Positions 54,656 to 62,099 of a stretch of DNA of 64,000 nucleotides are shown in pieces. The DNA comes from Anaerosporomusa subterranea (GTDB lineage Bacteria; Bacillota; Negativicutes; Sporomusales; Acetonemataceae), in NCBI RefSeq assembly GCF_001611555.1, contig NZ_LSGP01000013.1:434001-498000 (forward strand), in the 5' to 3' direction. The position numbers and the translations under genes were made by a program. The first letter of the stretch is position 1, and each line of letters begins with the position of its first letter. A model generated the notes under the pieces. It saw nothing but the letters and a program-made list of their open reading frames with translations, made no database searches and was not told the origin of the DNA.

Positions 54656-55435
54656 TTGGATGAAGACATCCGCATCTCTTTAAATAATGTTAGCAAAGTA
54701 TTTGCCAGTCACGAGTCAGGGCTCATTGCTGTGCATGACGTTACGCTTACTATCAAAGATGGCGAATTTTTCTGCATCGTAGGGCCTAGCGGCTGCGGTA
54801 AAAGTACCTTATTACGTATTCTGGCAGGTCTTGAAAACTGCTCCAGCGGTGAAGTCAGCATTAAAGCAACAGACACAAGCCGCCCCCTCAACACGATGGT
54901 TTTTCAAGAGCAAAGCGTCTTCCCCTGGATGACAGTCAGACAGAATGTGGAATACGGCTTGCGTATGAGAAGGATTCCCAAACGTGAACGCGCTAGAATA
55001 GCTGACTATTACATTGGCATGATCGGCCTCACCCAATTTGCGAATGCATATCCATGCCAACTATCGGGCGGAATGAAGCAACGCGTAAGCGTCGCCCGAG
55101 CCTTTGCCAACGACCCGGAAATCCTGTTGATGGATGAACCGTTCGGTGCTCTCGATGAACAAAATCGACTACTTTTGCAACAAGAACTATTGCGAATTTG
55201 GGAAGGCAGCAACAAGACAACGGTATTTATCACCCACAGCATTGATGAAGCCCTCTGTCTCGGCGACAGGGTATTAATTATGACCGCTCGTCCCGGCGAG
55301 ATCAAAACTATCATTCCAGTTGATCTGCCGCGACCGCGCGACATTGAAAGTATTCGCACAACACCAAAGTACAACGCCTTGTATCAAATGATATGGCTGC
55401 AATTGCGCGACGAAGTGTTTAGAGCGAAGAATTGA
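54656..55435 (+). CDS. ABC transporter ATP-binding protein (SsuB/TauB type)
   Basis: ATPase of the importer. The 259-residue protein has Walker A GPSGCGKSTLLRIL (about residue 43), Q-loop FQEQSVFPWMTVRQN, signature LSGGMKQRVSVARAF, Walker B LLMDEPFGALDEQNR and the H-loop (ITHSIDEA). The TTG at 54656 is 8 bases after AGGAGG. The GTG at 54647 lies within that site. Last gene, followed by a strong terminator. Confidence 0.93.
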   Translation: MDEDIRISLNNVSKVFASHESGLIAVHDVTLTIKDGEFFCIVGPSGCGKSTLLRILAGLENCSSGEVSIKATDTSRPLNTMVFQEQSVFPWMTVRQNVEYGLRMRRIPKRERARIADYYIGMIGLTQFANAYPCQLSGGMKQRVSVARAFANDPEILLMDEPFGALDEQNRLLLQQELLRIWEGSNKTTVFITHSIDEALCLGDRVLIMTARPGEIKTIIPVDLPRPRDIESIRTTPKYNALYQMIWLQLRDEVFRAKN

Positions 55436-55442
55436 ACAAAAA

Positions 55443-55477
55443 ACACCCACAGACGCGCGTCTGTGGGTGTCAACTTT
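55443..55477 (+). terminator. Terminator of the ABC transporter operon
   Basis: A perfect 28-base palindrome (14-bp stem, 55443-55470) followed by CAACTTTTT, 8 bases after the ATPase stop. It may also end the convergent gene at 55481. Confidence 0.92.
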
Positions 55478-55480
55478 TTA

Positions 55481-55684
55481 CTATAGTATTTCGTTTGATG
55501 TGATCTGTACTGAAAAATCGCCTTTCGAGGTATGTTTGATAACCGCTTTCTTACCAGCGCCGTCATCCACTGTGATCGACTGTAAGTTATGCTGCATTAA
55601 GAAATTAAGTACATCCTGCTTAACAAACGCTTCCCAACTAATCTTTTTTTCACCTTGTTTTTCCACTAAGCTTTCTGTTGCCAT
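55481..55684 (-). CDS. Small hypothetical protein
   Basis: Not recognised. The 67-residue product has a hydrophilic N-terminal helix (LVEKQGEKKISWEAFVKQDVLNF) and a short beta-rich C-terminal half (ITVDDGAGKKAVIKHTSKG). ATG at 55684 with GGAGGG 6 bases upstream, which argues for a real gene. It is convergent with the ABC operon, sharing its terminator, and sits at the edge of the AT-rich accessory segment. Confidence 0.6.
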   Translation of the reverse strand: MATESLVEKQGEKKISWEAFVKQDVLNFLMQHNLQSITVDDGAGKKAVIKHTSKGDFSVQITSNEIL

Positions 55685-56198
55685 GTTGAGCCCTCCAACT
55701 ATTGCCTTAAATTTTGTTACAGTATTATGTATTCGCCATTTTCCATATAAATCCTTTTAATTCACTATTACTTAAAAATTTTGCTATCAAAAAACCGCCC
55801 TGCGAAATTAGCATAATGTATAAACTTCTAAAGTTATTTCCGTATATAAATTCAATTTAAATATCTTGAAGGTTGCTTTAGCTACTGCATACTCAACAAT
55901 CTTAGCTTATTGTTATACTATCTAATTCCTATCAACGTTGATGAACAACGTCTTTCGATGATATCTGTGAGTTGGTATTGTGCGAAAGCGATAAACACAG
56001 TAGTCCCTTGTTTGATTGGCTCAATACAAAATTCCAGCTTTGCCTTGGCTCCATTCACACACGGACGGCTGGCTCCAATACAGGGAAGTTAGGGTATGTG
56101 CACCGGGATAAGTCAAATATATCCCTCTGTATAAAATTAGTGGTTCTGTGAAGTGTTATGCTCATAACCTTTTGTTACAGCTCTTTTTTGAAAAAATA
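55685..56198. other. AT-rich intergenic stretch without a recognisable gene
   Basis: No convincing gene with a ribosome-binding site was found. A minus-strand open stretch around 55920-56090 (LEFCIEPIKQGTTVFIAFAQ) has some protein-like character but no start, ribosome-binding site or recognised family. It may be a decayed fragment. Confidence 0.4.
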
Positions 56199-56556
56199 TT
56201 ATCCATAGTCATTAAAACATGGCTCGATCTTTCCAAATAATTGATAACCATGTTTCTCATAAAAGGCCGGTGCTTGAAAACCAAATGTATTTAAGATAAT
56301 TCTTTTTGCAGACACAGCTTGCGTTTCAAGGTAAGCTAAATCCTTTTTTTCGATATGCATCATCGACAAATAAGTAGTCAATGGTAATGCAGTCCAAATC
56401 TCTTGATGCAACGATTCCGGCAATGCATTCTCCATTTTCATTTTCAATACAGTAAGACAGTTCTTCACAATCCGTAATATATCGGCTATTGTATTCTTGT
56501 AAACGTCTGTGAATATAATTCGCCTTTTCTTCGCTACAACTTTTTATTTTCTCCAT
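56199..56556 (-). pseudogene. Frameshifted GNAT acetyltransferase
   Basis: Two overlapping minus-strand frames together make one GNAT acetyltransferase. The first runs from the ATG at 56556 (EKIKSCSEEKANYIHRRLQE...) to LFVDDAYRKKGFS. The second, shifted, resumes at the same place as LAYLETQA and continues with RIILNTFGFQAPAFYEKHGYQLFGKIE. The switch lies in an A7 run followed by GGATTT near 56340. Removing one base restores KKGLAYLETQ. The acetyl-CoA loop also looks shortened and the C terminus ends early, so the gene is most likely dead rather than a sequencing error. Confidence 0.8.
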
Positions 56557-56670
56557 GCAAATCACTCTCACAAAATATAAATTAGTTTTTGATGCTCAAA
56601 AGGGAGAAACCACCTTTTCGAGAATATTAACTAGGTGCAGTTAACAGGACTAGCTACACCTAGTTATTGC

Positions 56671-57372
56671 TCATCTTCTCTGGTTCTCAAACTTTCCACC
56701 ATGATAGCAATAATAACTATCTGCATCCATAGACATAAGTTTATTAAGCGAATCTTTGGCCATGTCTAAATCTAGCGTGAACTGTGGATTTGCGATAATG
56801 AGTTTATTGTCATCGATGACTGCAGCATCTCCTGTAATAACAGAATTACTCTCCTTTAGATATAAAGAAATATGTCCTGGCATATGTCCTGGAGTATCTA
56901 CTATCTCACAACCACCAGCCCAATCAAAATACTCTCCATTCTTAACCTTTATATCTACAGAGACAGGTTTAATTTTCCGCAAAGATTTACAGAATTGAAT
57001 TCCAAATTGTTTTTGTTCTTCCCGCAACACATTCAACATTTCTTCTGCTTGCAACAAGCGTAGTGATTTTCTCGTACCAGAAATATACTCACTTTCTACG
57101 CAACTTGCCACAACTTTAATATTTGGATATTTTTCTTTAATTTCAAATAAAGCTCCCATATGATCATCATCGTGATGAGTAATCAATACTTTCGTTAATG
57201 AATCGGGATTAATACCTTTTGATTTCATCTCATCTTCTAATAAAGGTAAAAAACCAGGATATCCACAATCCACTAAAACAACATCATTAGTGCTTAACAA
57301 TAAAACTGGATGTATCGTCCGAGTTTCATTTTGATATTGAAAATTTATATCTAACATGATTATTTGATTCAT
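56671..57372 (-). CDS. Metallo-beta-lactamase-fold hydrolase
   Basis: Predicted zinc hydrolase of the MBL superfamily with unknown substrate. The 233-residue protein has VDCGYPG, the metal motif THHDDDHMG (HxHxDH-type; about residues 65-73), His in DTPGHMPGHISLYL (about residue 150), GDAAVI (bridging Asp) and a terminal YCYHGG. ATG at 57372 with AGGTGAAG upstream. Clearly more AT-rich than the flanking housekeeping genes, consistent with horizontal acquisition. Confidence 0.9.
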   Translation of the reverse strand: MNQIIMLDINFQYQNETRTIHPVLLLSTNDVVLVDCGYPGFLPLLEDEMKSKGINPDSLTKVLITHHDDDHMGALFEIKEKYPNIKVVASCVESEYISGTRKSLRLLQAEEMLNVLREEQKQFGIQFCKSLRKIKPVSVDIKVKNGEYFDWAGGCEIVDTPGHMPGHISLYLKESNSVITGDAAVIDDNKLIIANPQFTLDLDMAKDSLNKLMSMDADSYYCYHGGKFENQRR

Positions 57373-57425
57373 TTTACTTCACCTCACAAAATATAATAAC
57401 CTCGTATCCACTGCCAATCGGCACT

Positions 57426-57887
57426 CTATACAGTATGATCATTTTTCGCAATTATATTTTTAATCGGTAAAGAAAATTTATAATGATTGCTTTTCATATC
57501 TTGTAGTTCGTAAAAAGTATGACTATCAACTCTTTTTTTATTACAGCATACCTCTAGCTGTAAACAATTTTCAGAAATAGCAACTTTTTTGATTTCGTCA
57601 AACAGAAGTTTACCTATTCCATTTCCTTGATAATGTTTTGTTACAACTAGCTCTTGAATTTCTGCAATATTGGCTGTGTGATGTAACAATTTTTGCATAT
57701 GCAAGCTTGCAAAACCAACTGCTTTTTCATTCATGCGTGCAACAAAATAGAACACATTGGGATTTTGTAAGTTTTCGTTGTAAACTGTAGTAAACTGCTT
57801 TTTGTCAAACTGCATTTCTTCAAGTTCAGTTATCAATGCAAATATTGCGTCAACATCATTTGGTTCAGCATTTGATATTCTGCACAT
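57426..57887 (-). CDS. GNAT family N-acetyltransferase
   Basis: Intact GNAT of 153 residues, PhnO/aminoglycoside-type in general look. It has MCRISNAEPNDVDAIFALI at the start, VGFASLHMQ, and the acetyl-CoA pyrophosphate loop VTKHYQGNGIGKLLFDEI (about residues 82-99). The C-terminal helix HTFYELQDMKSNHYKFS is typical of GNATs. ATG at 57887 with GAGGTAA upstream. The acceptor substrate cannot be read. AT-rich like its neighbours. Confidence 0.9.
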   Translation of the reverse strand: MCRISNAEPNDVDAIFALITELEEMQFDKKQFTTVYNENLQNPNVFYFVARMNEKAVGFASLHMQKLLHHTANIAEIQELVVTKHYQGNGIGKLLFDEIKKVAISENCLQLEVCCNKKRVDSHTFYELQDMKSNHYKFSLPIKNIIAKNDHTV

Positions 57888-57946
57888 GAATGTTACCTCG
57901 TTAAATATAAATTTGCCAACCTCTAACCCGAGTCACAAGCTTTAAA

Positions 57947-58348
57947 TTAACACTTAACATCTCGTGTCATACCAATAGAAAATTTTGTAAATCCCATTTT
58001 TTCATAGTAAGGCTCTAACTATCTACGCAGAGTAACTGTGGAATTACCCGCTTTTGTTCACAGTATTGAATCAGCCTGCTTATTATTTCTTTACCAATTC
58101 CTCTAGATTGATAATTGGGCAACACGCAAACACCGCATATCACTCCTGTAATACTCCATCAGATATAATACGCCCCATACCTATCAACTTATTCTCCTTA
58201 AAGGCATATACTGAATACCAACTATGTATACACATTTGTTTCAACTCATCAGCTGTTAAATTGAGTGAATTCCATCCTAAAGCTTTATATAAATCCAACA
58301 ATTGTTTAAAATCAGCGGGAGGTTATATTCTATAATCAAATATTTTCG
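57947..58348 (-). pseudogene. Decayed GNAT acetyltransferase
   Basis: Conceptual minus-strand translation in three frames gives a GNAT protein. Near 58330 an in-frame stop interrupts DYRI-PPADFKQLLDLYKALGW. A frameshift follows MGRIISDGV, continuing as GVICGVCVLPNYQSRGIGKEIISRL. Another shift near 58030 leads to LEPYYEKMGFTKFSIGMTRD. The acetyl-CoA loop (QSRGIGK) is visible. AAGGAG lies just before 58348 but the start codon is lost. A pseudogene in the accessory segment. Confidence 0.75.
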
Positions 58349-58414
58349 TTATTCTCCTTATAAAAATCCATTTTAAGTTTGGCTTTGCTAGGCATGTTTG
58401 TTGTTAAAATGTTT

Positions 58415-58948
58415 CTACTGATTATAAGTTCGTTTTGCGAGGTGATACCATTCTAACGCTTTTCTTTCTAATTCCTTAACAAAGTTATCTTTACCATCAC
58501 AATAAGCCTCAATGTCCGAAGGGAACATAGTGGCTAATCTACTCTTTAGTTCTCCATACTCAAATGCATCCTCTGAATGTGTTCTTAAATAATCACGAAC
58601 AGCTAAATGTCGTTCAATATCATTAGAGTTACTTCTTTCAAATATATGAATTTGATGGGTTCTGTTTTCCAGCCCTTTTCTAAAATATCTTCTGCCGACC
58701 ATACCAAATTCGCCTTTTGGCTCGTAGCCCATTGCTTCAAACGCTTTATTATAATCGTCAACTTTTGTAATATCCCTTACCACAGGCATAATATCAATAA
58801 TTGGTTTAGCTCTTAAATTTTCTACTGATGTGCTTCCAATATGGTAAATATCAACCAATTCATTTCCAAGTATATTTCTAATTTTTTCAGCTTCTTTCAG
58901 ATATAAGTTTGGCCATTCGCTGTTATACTCTATGACTTCAACTTTCAT
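58415..58948 (-). CDS. GrpB-like (UPF0157) nucleotidyltransferase-fold protein
   Basis: GrpB family, related to the nucleotidyltransferase fold, with no established general function. The 177-residue protein has VEVIEYNSEWPNLYLKEAEKI, the motif DIYHIGSTSVENLRAKPIIDIMPVV (about residues 32-56, GSTSV...KPIID) and QIHIFERSN...HLAVRDYLRTH. The ATG at 58948 has AAAGGA about 10 bases upstream; a longer start at 58972 lacks a site. AT-rich accessory gene. Confidence 0.9.
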   Translation of the reverse strand: MKVEVIEYNSEWPNLYLKEAEKIRNILGNELVDIYHIGSTSVENLRAKPIIDIMPVVRDITKVDDYNKAFEAMGYEPKGEFGMVGRRYFRKGLENRTHQIHIFERSNSNDIERHLAVRDYLRTHSEDAFEYGELKSRLATMFPSDIEAYCDGKDNFVKELERKALEWYHLAKRTYNQ

Positions 58949-59021
58949 ATAAATAATATCCTTTCTAAGCAAAATATAATTTCTTTCATTATTCCAAATT
59001 ATGATTATTATAAAATTATGC

Positions 59022-59204
59022 TCATCCTGTTCGGCGAATATAAACTATATTAATAACACCATTTATTTCTTTCACCTGTTCTACTTTTAGTAAAAGTAGT
59101 CGGGTTATCATCTGAAAACAGTTGCTGCCTGATCCCTGAAATGCTTGCTCCGGATCTTCGCTATACTGTTGCACCCATTTATAGACGGTGTTTTTATTAG
59201 GCAT
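59022..59204 (-). mobile_element. IS3-type transposase OrfA remnant
   Basis: The minus-strand frame encodes NKNTVYKWVQQYSEDPEQAFQGSG, which resembles the HTH and VxxYxEDGEQAFPGxG region of IS3-family OrfA. The preceding residues and the rest of the element are missing, and no inverted repeats or OrfB were seen. A related N-terminal fragment (MSNTRHTAELAKRARVLI) lies at the equivalent position near 60360-60416. Confidence 0.5.
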
Positions 59205-59245
59205 GAGGGTTGGCAGGTGTACGGGAAAGTCCAAAAATCTACCCC

Positions 59246-59293
59246 AAAAAATGAAAAGTAGAGAACCTCTCGACATGAGAATTCTCTACTTTT
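59246..59293 (-). terminator. Terminator after tRNA-Trp (first copy)
   Basis: A 12-bp stem AAAAGTAGAGAA/TTCTCTACTTTT followed on the minus strand by CATTTTTT, directly downstream of tRNA-Trp. Confidence 0.85.
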
Positions 59294-59295
59294 TC

Positions 59296-59371
59296 TGGCA
59301 GGGGCAGAAGGACTTGAACCCTCAACCAACGGTTTTGGAGACCGCTACTCTACCAATTGAGCTATACCCCT
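59296..59371 (-). tRNA. tRNA-Trp (anticodon CCA), copy 1
   Basis: 76 bases with encoded CCA. Acceptor AGGGGTA/TGCCCCT-type; anticodon stem GCGGT/ACCGT-type with loop CTCCAAA; T arm GAGGG-TTCAAGT-CCTTC. Sequence identical to the copy at 60507. Confidence 0.93.
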
Positions 59372-59374
59372 GTA

Positions 59375-59400
59375 TGGAGTGAGTTTCGAACTCCAACCCA
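59375..59400 (-). pseudogene. tRNA-Gly 3' stub
   Basis: About 25 bases equivalent in position to the 3' end of tRNA-Gly in the second copy: TGGAG, then a T-arm-like TTCGAACTC with ACCC after it. The rest of the tRNA is missing. Evidence is the equal spacing to tRNA-Trp and the partial match. Confidence 0.55.
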
Positions 59401-60008
59401 GCAGAATCAAGGGTTTGCTCGATCAGTATGCTATTTGCTCATGTCTTGCAATGATTATAGCATACTCGCAGGGTGGTGTCCAAAGGCGAAAATGGCTATT
59501 ATTTTAGTTAACCATAGTCTGATTTTTGCTATTCAGCTGTCCAATATCATTACGAGAGGCATGAACATTCGGTGGCTGTTTGAGCAAGCTGTAAGTAAAG
59601 CCGTGGCAGGATTTACTCCTTGTTTCTTATTGAATGCCATTACTGTTATCAGTATTTTCGCTTAAATACAAGCAACTTACAAGCCTTGGTATTGCTGTAT
59701 TTATAGGCAATCAATAACATTAAGCAACACAGAAGTAGCTTTTTTTATATAGTTAGTTACTCCCATCCAAATTGTCAAAAGCCAGATATGGTCTTTGGTC
59801 AATCATATAACTAGCTTTAGCATCCGTGCAATTCGTAGAGAAATAAAAGGCTACCAAGAAAGTGGCGATAGCTCCTATCTGCTCCAAGAGCATTTCAATC
59901 TGGCTTGCAAAACACCTTGAAATATTGACGCACCTTCACTCATTATACTTTATTTGCTATAATTAGAAGTATCGTATAGGAAGTAGAACAGAGGAGAAAT
60001 GATTAGCG
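59401..60008. other. AT-rich stretch without an intact gene
   Basis: No gene with a ribosome-binding site was found. On the minus strand about 59480-59665 (VNPATALLTACSN, then MPLVMIL) faintly resembles a transmembrane piece of an RND-type pump. About 59770-59910 encodes a short membrane-like frame (IGAIATFLVAFYF). Both lack starts and are probably decayed. Confidence 0.3.
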
Positions 60009-60296
60009 ATGCAAGAAAAGACGACCAGCACGATTATAATGTGTGATTATGCTCTCATTGAAGAGTTGAAGTTAGCTGTAGATGCAGAGAGATTACCTAC
60101 CCGATTCACAGCGTCTGATATTAAACGATGGATAGAAAATGACAATATAAAGAAAGCCGATGGCACTCCATATCCAAGAGTATCCGCTGAAATGCTGTCC
60201 AATTACTCACAGAATACTCCCATAACAAAGAAGAGAAAACAGAAGGTATTATATTCAAGTCATAATGCACGAGTGTTTTCTTTTAATCCTTTTTAA
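60009..60296 (+). CDS. Small orphan hypothetical protein
   Basis: Not recognised. The 95-residue product is hydrophilic, with a predicted helix pair near the N terminus (YALIEELKLAVDAERLPTRFTASDIKRWIEN) and a Lys-rich tail. ATG at 60009 has GAGGAG about 12 bases upstream, a rather long spacing. A -10-like TATAAT lies about 50 bases before it. It sits between the two tRNA-Trp copies, so it came with, or was trapped in, that insertion. A perfect hairpin follows at 60321. Confidence 0.5.
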   Translation: MQEKTTSTIIMCDYALIEELKLAVDAERLPTRFTASDIKRWIENDNIKKADGTPYPRVSAEMLSNYSQNTPITKKRKQKVLYSSHNARVFSFNPF

Positions 60297-60320
60297 TATG
60301 TGCTGTTGATACAATGGAAA

Positions 60321-60354
60321 TATGAGAGTCAGGGAATTAACCCTGACTCTCATA
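60321..60354 (+). terminator. Hairpin after the orphan gene
   Basis: A perfect 14-bp stem (60321-60334 with 60341-60354) and an AATTAA loop, 25 bases after the stop. The T run is weak (TTACATT). Confidence 0.6.
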
Positions 60355-60463
60355 TTACATTATATCAACACTCTTGCCCTCTTAGCAAGTTCCGCCGTGT
60401 GGCGGGTATTAGACATGAGGGTTGGCAGGTGTATGTTAAAATCCTAAGTCACCAGTCCAGAAC

Positions 60464-60498
60464 GAAAAAAGGAACCCTTCAAACATGAAGAATTCCTT
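60464..60498 (-). terminator. Terminator after tRNA-Trp (second copy)
   Basis: Stem AAGGAA.TCTTCA with TGAAGG.TTCCTT (outer pairing 60469-60474 with 60493-60498), followed on the minus strand by TTTTTTCG. Confidence 0.75.
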
Positions 60499-60506
60499 AG
60501 GTTTTC

Positions 60507-60582
60507 TGGCAGGGGCAGAAGGACTTGAACCCTCAACCAACGGTTTTGGAGACCGCTACTCTACCAATTGAGCTATACCCCT
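60507..60582 (-). tRNA. tRNA-Trp (anticodon CCA), copy 2
   Basis: 76 bases with CCA, identical to 59296-59371; anticodon loop CTCCAAA. It directly follows tRNA-Gly, so the two are one transcript. Confidence 0.95.
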
Positions 60583-60585
60583 GTA

Positions 60586-60660
60586 TGGAGCGGAAAACGA
60601 GATTCGAACTCGCGACCCTCGCCTTGGCAAGGCGATGCTCTACCGCTGAGCTACTTCCGC
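60586..60660 (-). tRNA. tRNA-Gly (anticodon GCC), copy 2
   Basis: 75 bases with CCA, identical to the tRNA-Gly at 50437-50511. It lies upstream of tRNA-Trp on the minus strand. Confidence 0.96.
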
Positions 60661-60800
60661 GTTTGTCAGTATATCTCTGACAGATTTAAATGATAACATA
60701 AGATTAACCATGATGCAACAGCATTGATCTGTATTATTTGAAATGATCACGCGTTTGCATCACGGTTCTCGCGTTTTCTTCACCGCAGCTAGTATTCTAA

Positions 60801-61373
60801 CTATATTTTTCGGCTGCCACGTTTGGTGATTGGGGTATTGCTTGCGCAAAGCGGGCAAGTCTCAGGAGAATATGTTTGAATATCCAGATGCAGCAAGGCC
60901 TCAGAACGAACACCAAAATCAGCTTTGCCGCCACTGCGGTCCACCAGGATCCCCACGCCCACTACTATCCCGCCGGCACATTTAACAACGTCGATTACTT
61001 CCTGGACTGAGCCTCCAGTAGTAACGATATCCTCAACTACCAAAACGCGTTCTCCTGGTTCAATGGTAAAGCCGCGCCGTAAAGTCATAACACCATTTTC
61101 ACGTTCAGCGAAGATGGCACGCGTATTCAGGCTTTTACCCACTTCATGCGCCAAAAGAATGCCGCCTGTCACAGGGCCGATGACGACCTGAACAGCATCA
61201 TTTACGAAGCGTTCAGCCAACGCAGCGCAGAGGGCAGCGGTATGGCGCGGGTGCTGTAAAACTTGAAACTTTTCGACATACATTGGGCTGTGCAGTCCGG
61301 AAGTAAGTAAAAAGTGACCTTCAAGAATAGCACCAGTTTCGACTAGCAAGGATTTGACTTCACTTTCAGTCAT
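60801..61373 (-). CDS. pyrE: Orotate phosphoribosyltransferase
   Basis: Converts orotate plus PRPP to OMP. The 190-residue protein has the PRPP motif VLVVEDIVTTGGSVQEVIDVV (about residues 111-131) and FAERENGVMTLRRGF. A CPLC-type C terminus follows (CPLCASNTP), a feature of PyrE in several anaerobes. The ATG at 61373 overlaps the pyrF stop as ATGA with GGAGG upstream, so codons to 61379 are not used. Confidence 0.96.
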   Translation of the reverse strand: MTESEVKSLLVETGAILEGHFLLTSGLHSPMYVEKFQVLQHPRHTAALCAALAERFVNDAVQVVIGPVTGGILLAHEVGKSLNTRAIFAERENGVMTLRRGFTIEPGERVLVVEDIVTTGGSVQEVIDVVKCAGGIVVGVGILVDRSGGKADFGVRSEALLHLDIQTYSPETCPLCASNTPITKRGSRKI

Positions 61374-62089
61374 GAACATGCCTCCATTTCCTGTCTAATG
61401 GCTTCTGTTGCCGCGCGCGGATTAGCAGAAGCTGTGATTGGGCGGCCAATAACGAGATAGTTGGCGCCTGCTTTGACTGCGCCGGAGGGGGTTGCGATAC
61501 GGCTTTGGTCATTGATAGCCGAACCGGCCGGGCGCACTCCCGGGGTGACGATAAGAAAATTATCGCCACAGGCGCGACGTATATTACCAGCTTCCTGGGG
61601 TGAGGCCACCACGCCATCAATGCCGGCCTGTTGCGCCAGCTTCGCCAGATGTACAACCTGGTCACCGATATCGCCGGGAAAGCGTAGCTCCTGCCATTCA
61701 GTTTGACCAATGCTGGTCAGAACGGTGATGGCTAAGAGTTTGGGCCGAGTCAAGCCTTGTGATGCTGCAGCCGTTCCGACAATGCGCGCCGTTTCCCGCA
61801 TCATATTGGAACCACCAGTTGCATGGATGCTAATGAAATCTGCACCGAGACTAGTCAATGCTTTTGCGCCTTGGGCAACAGTGTTGGGGATGTCATGCAG
61901 CTTCAAGTCGAGAAAAACGTTTTTGCCAGCGCTGCGAACCATATGTACTGCCTCAGGTCCAGCACTATAAAACAGCTCCATGCCGACTTTATAGGTATTT
62001 ACACTATCGCCTAATTCTTCCACTAACCGTTTGACATCAGCTATGCTAGTTACATCAAGGGCGACAATAATGTCAGCTGATCTACTCAT
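61370..62089 (-). CDS. pyrF: Orotidine 5'-phosphate decarboxylase
   Basis: Decarboxylates OMP to UMP. The 239-residue protein has VALDVTS, YKVGMELFYSAGPEAV (Lys), FLDLKLHDIPNTVAQG (catalytic DxKxxD), VTPGVRP and a C-terminal LVIGRPIT. The ATG at 62089 has AGGAGG 6 bases upstream. The frame is open to 62272 but that lies inside pyrK. It starts 11 bases after pyrK. Confidence 0.96.
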   Translation of the reverse strand: MSRSADIIVALDVTSIADVKRLVEELGDSVNTYKVGMELFYSAGPEAVHMVRSAGKNVFLDLKLHDIPNTVAQGAKALTSLGADFISIHATGGSNMMRETARIVGTAAASQGLTRPKLLAITVLTSIGQTEWQELRFPGDIGDQVVHLAKLAQQAGIDGVVASPQEAGNIRRACGDNFLIVTPGVRPAGSAINDQSRIATPSGAVKAGANYLVIGRPITASANPRAATEAIRQEMEACS

Positions 62090-62099
62090 ACTTTGCCTC

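Larger units (their letters stand above)
59202..59400 (-). repeat. tRNA-Trp block, copy 1 of a direct repeat (copy 2 at 60414-60612)
   Basis: The block holds a shared motif CATGAGGGTTGGCAGGTGTA at its low end, a diverged terminator hairpin, tRNA-Trp and the end of tRNA-Gly. Copy 2 lies about 1211 bases away with equal internal spacing. The tRNA-Trp sequences are identical while the spacers have diverged. Confidence 0.75.
60414..60612 (-). repeat. tRNA-Trp block, copy 2 of the direct repeat (copy 1 at 59202-59400)
   Basis: Contains the same CATGAGGGTTGGCAGGTGTA motif at 60414, a related terminator hairpin, an identical tRNA-Trp and the 3' part of the intact tRNA-Gly. This looks like the parental copy. 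Confidence 0.75.

Noticed and set aside
55910-56092. 60-codon plus-strand frame in the AT-rich gap
   Set aside because: No ribosome-binding site; the opposite strand also reads open, so the open frame may reflect old coding sequence or chance.
57888-58414. Plus-strand frame 58054-58335 in the AT-rich region
   Set aside because: The minus strand reads as a broken GNAT acetyltransferase; the plus-strand frame is its antisense shadow.
59357-59665. 102-codon plus-strand frame starting inside tRNA-Trp
   Set aside because: Starts within a tRNA, lacks a ribosome-binding site, and its opposite strand shows a faint pump-like fragment, so it is a chance or antisense frame.
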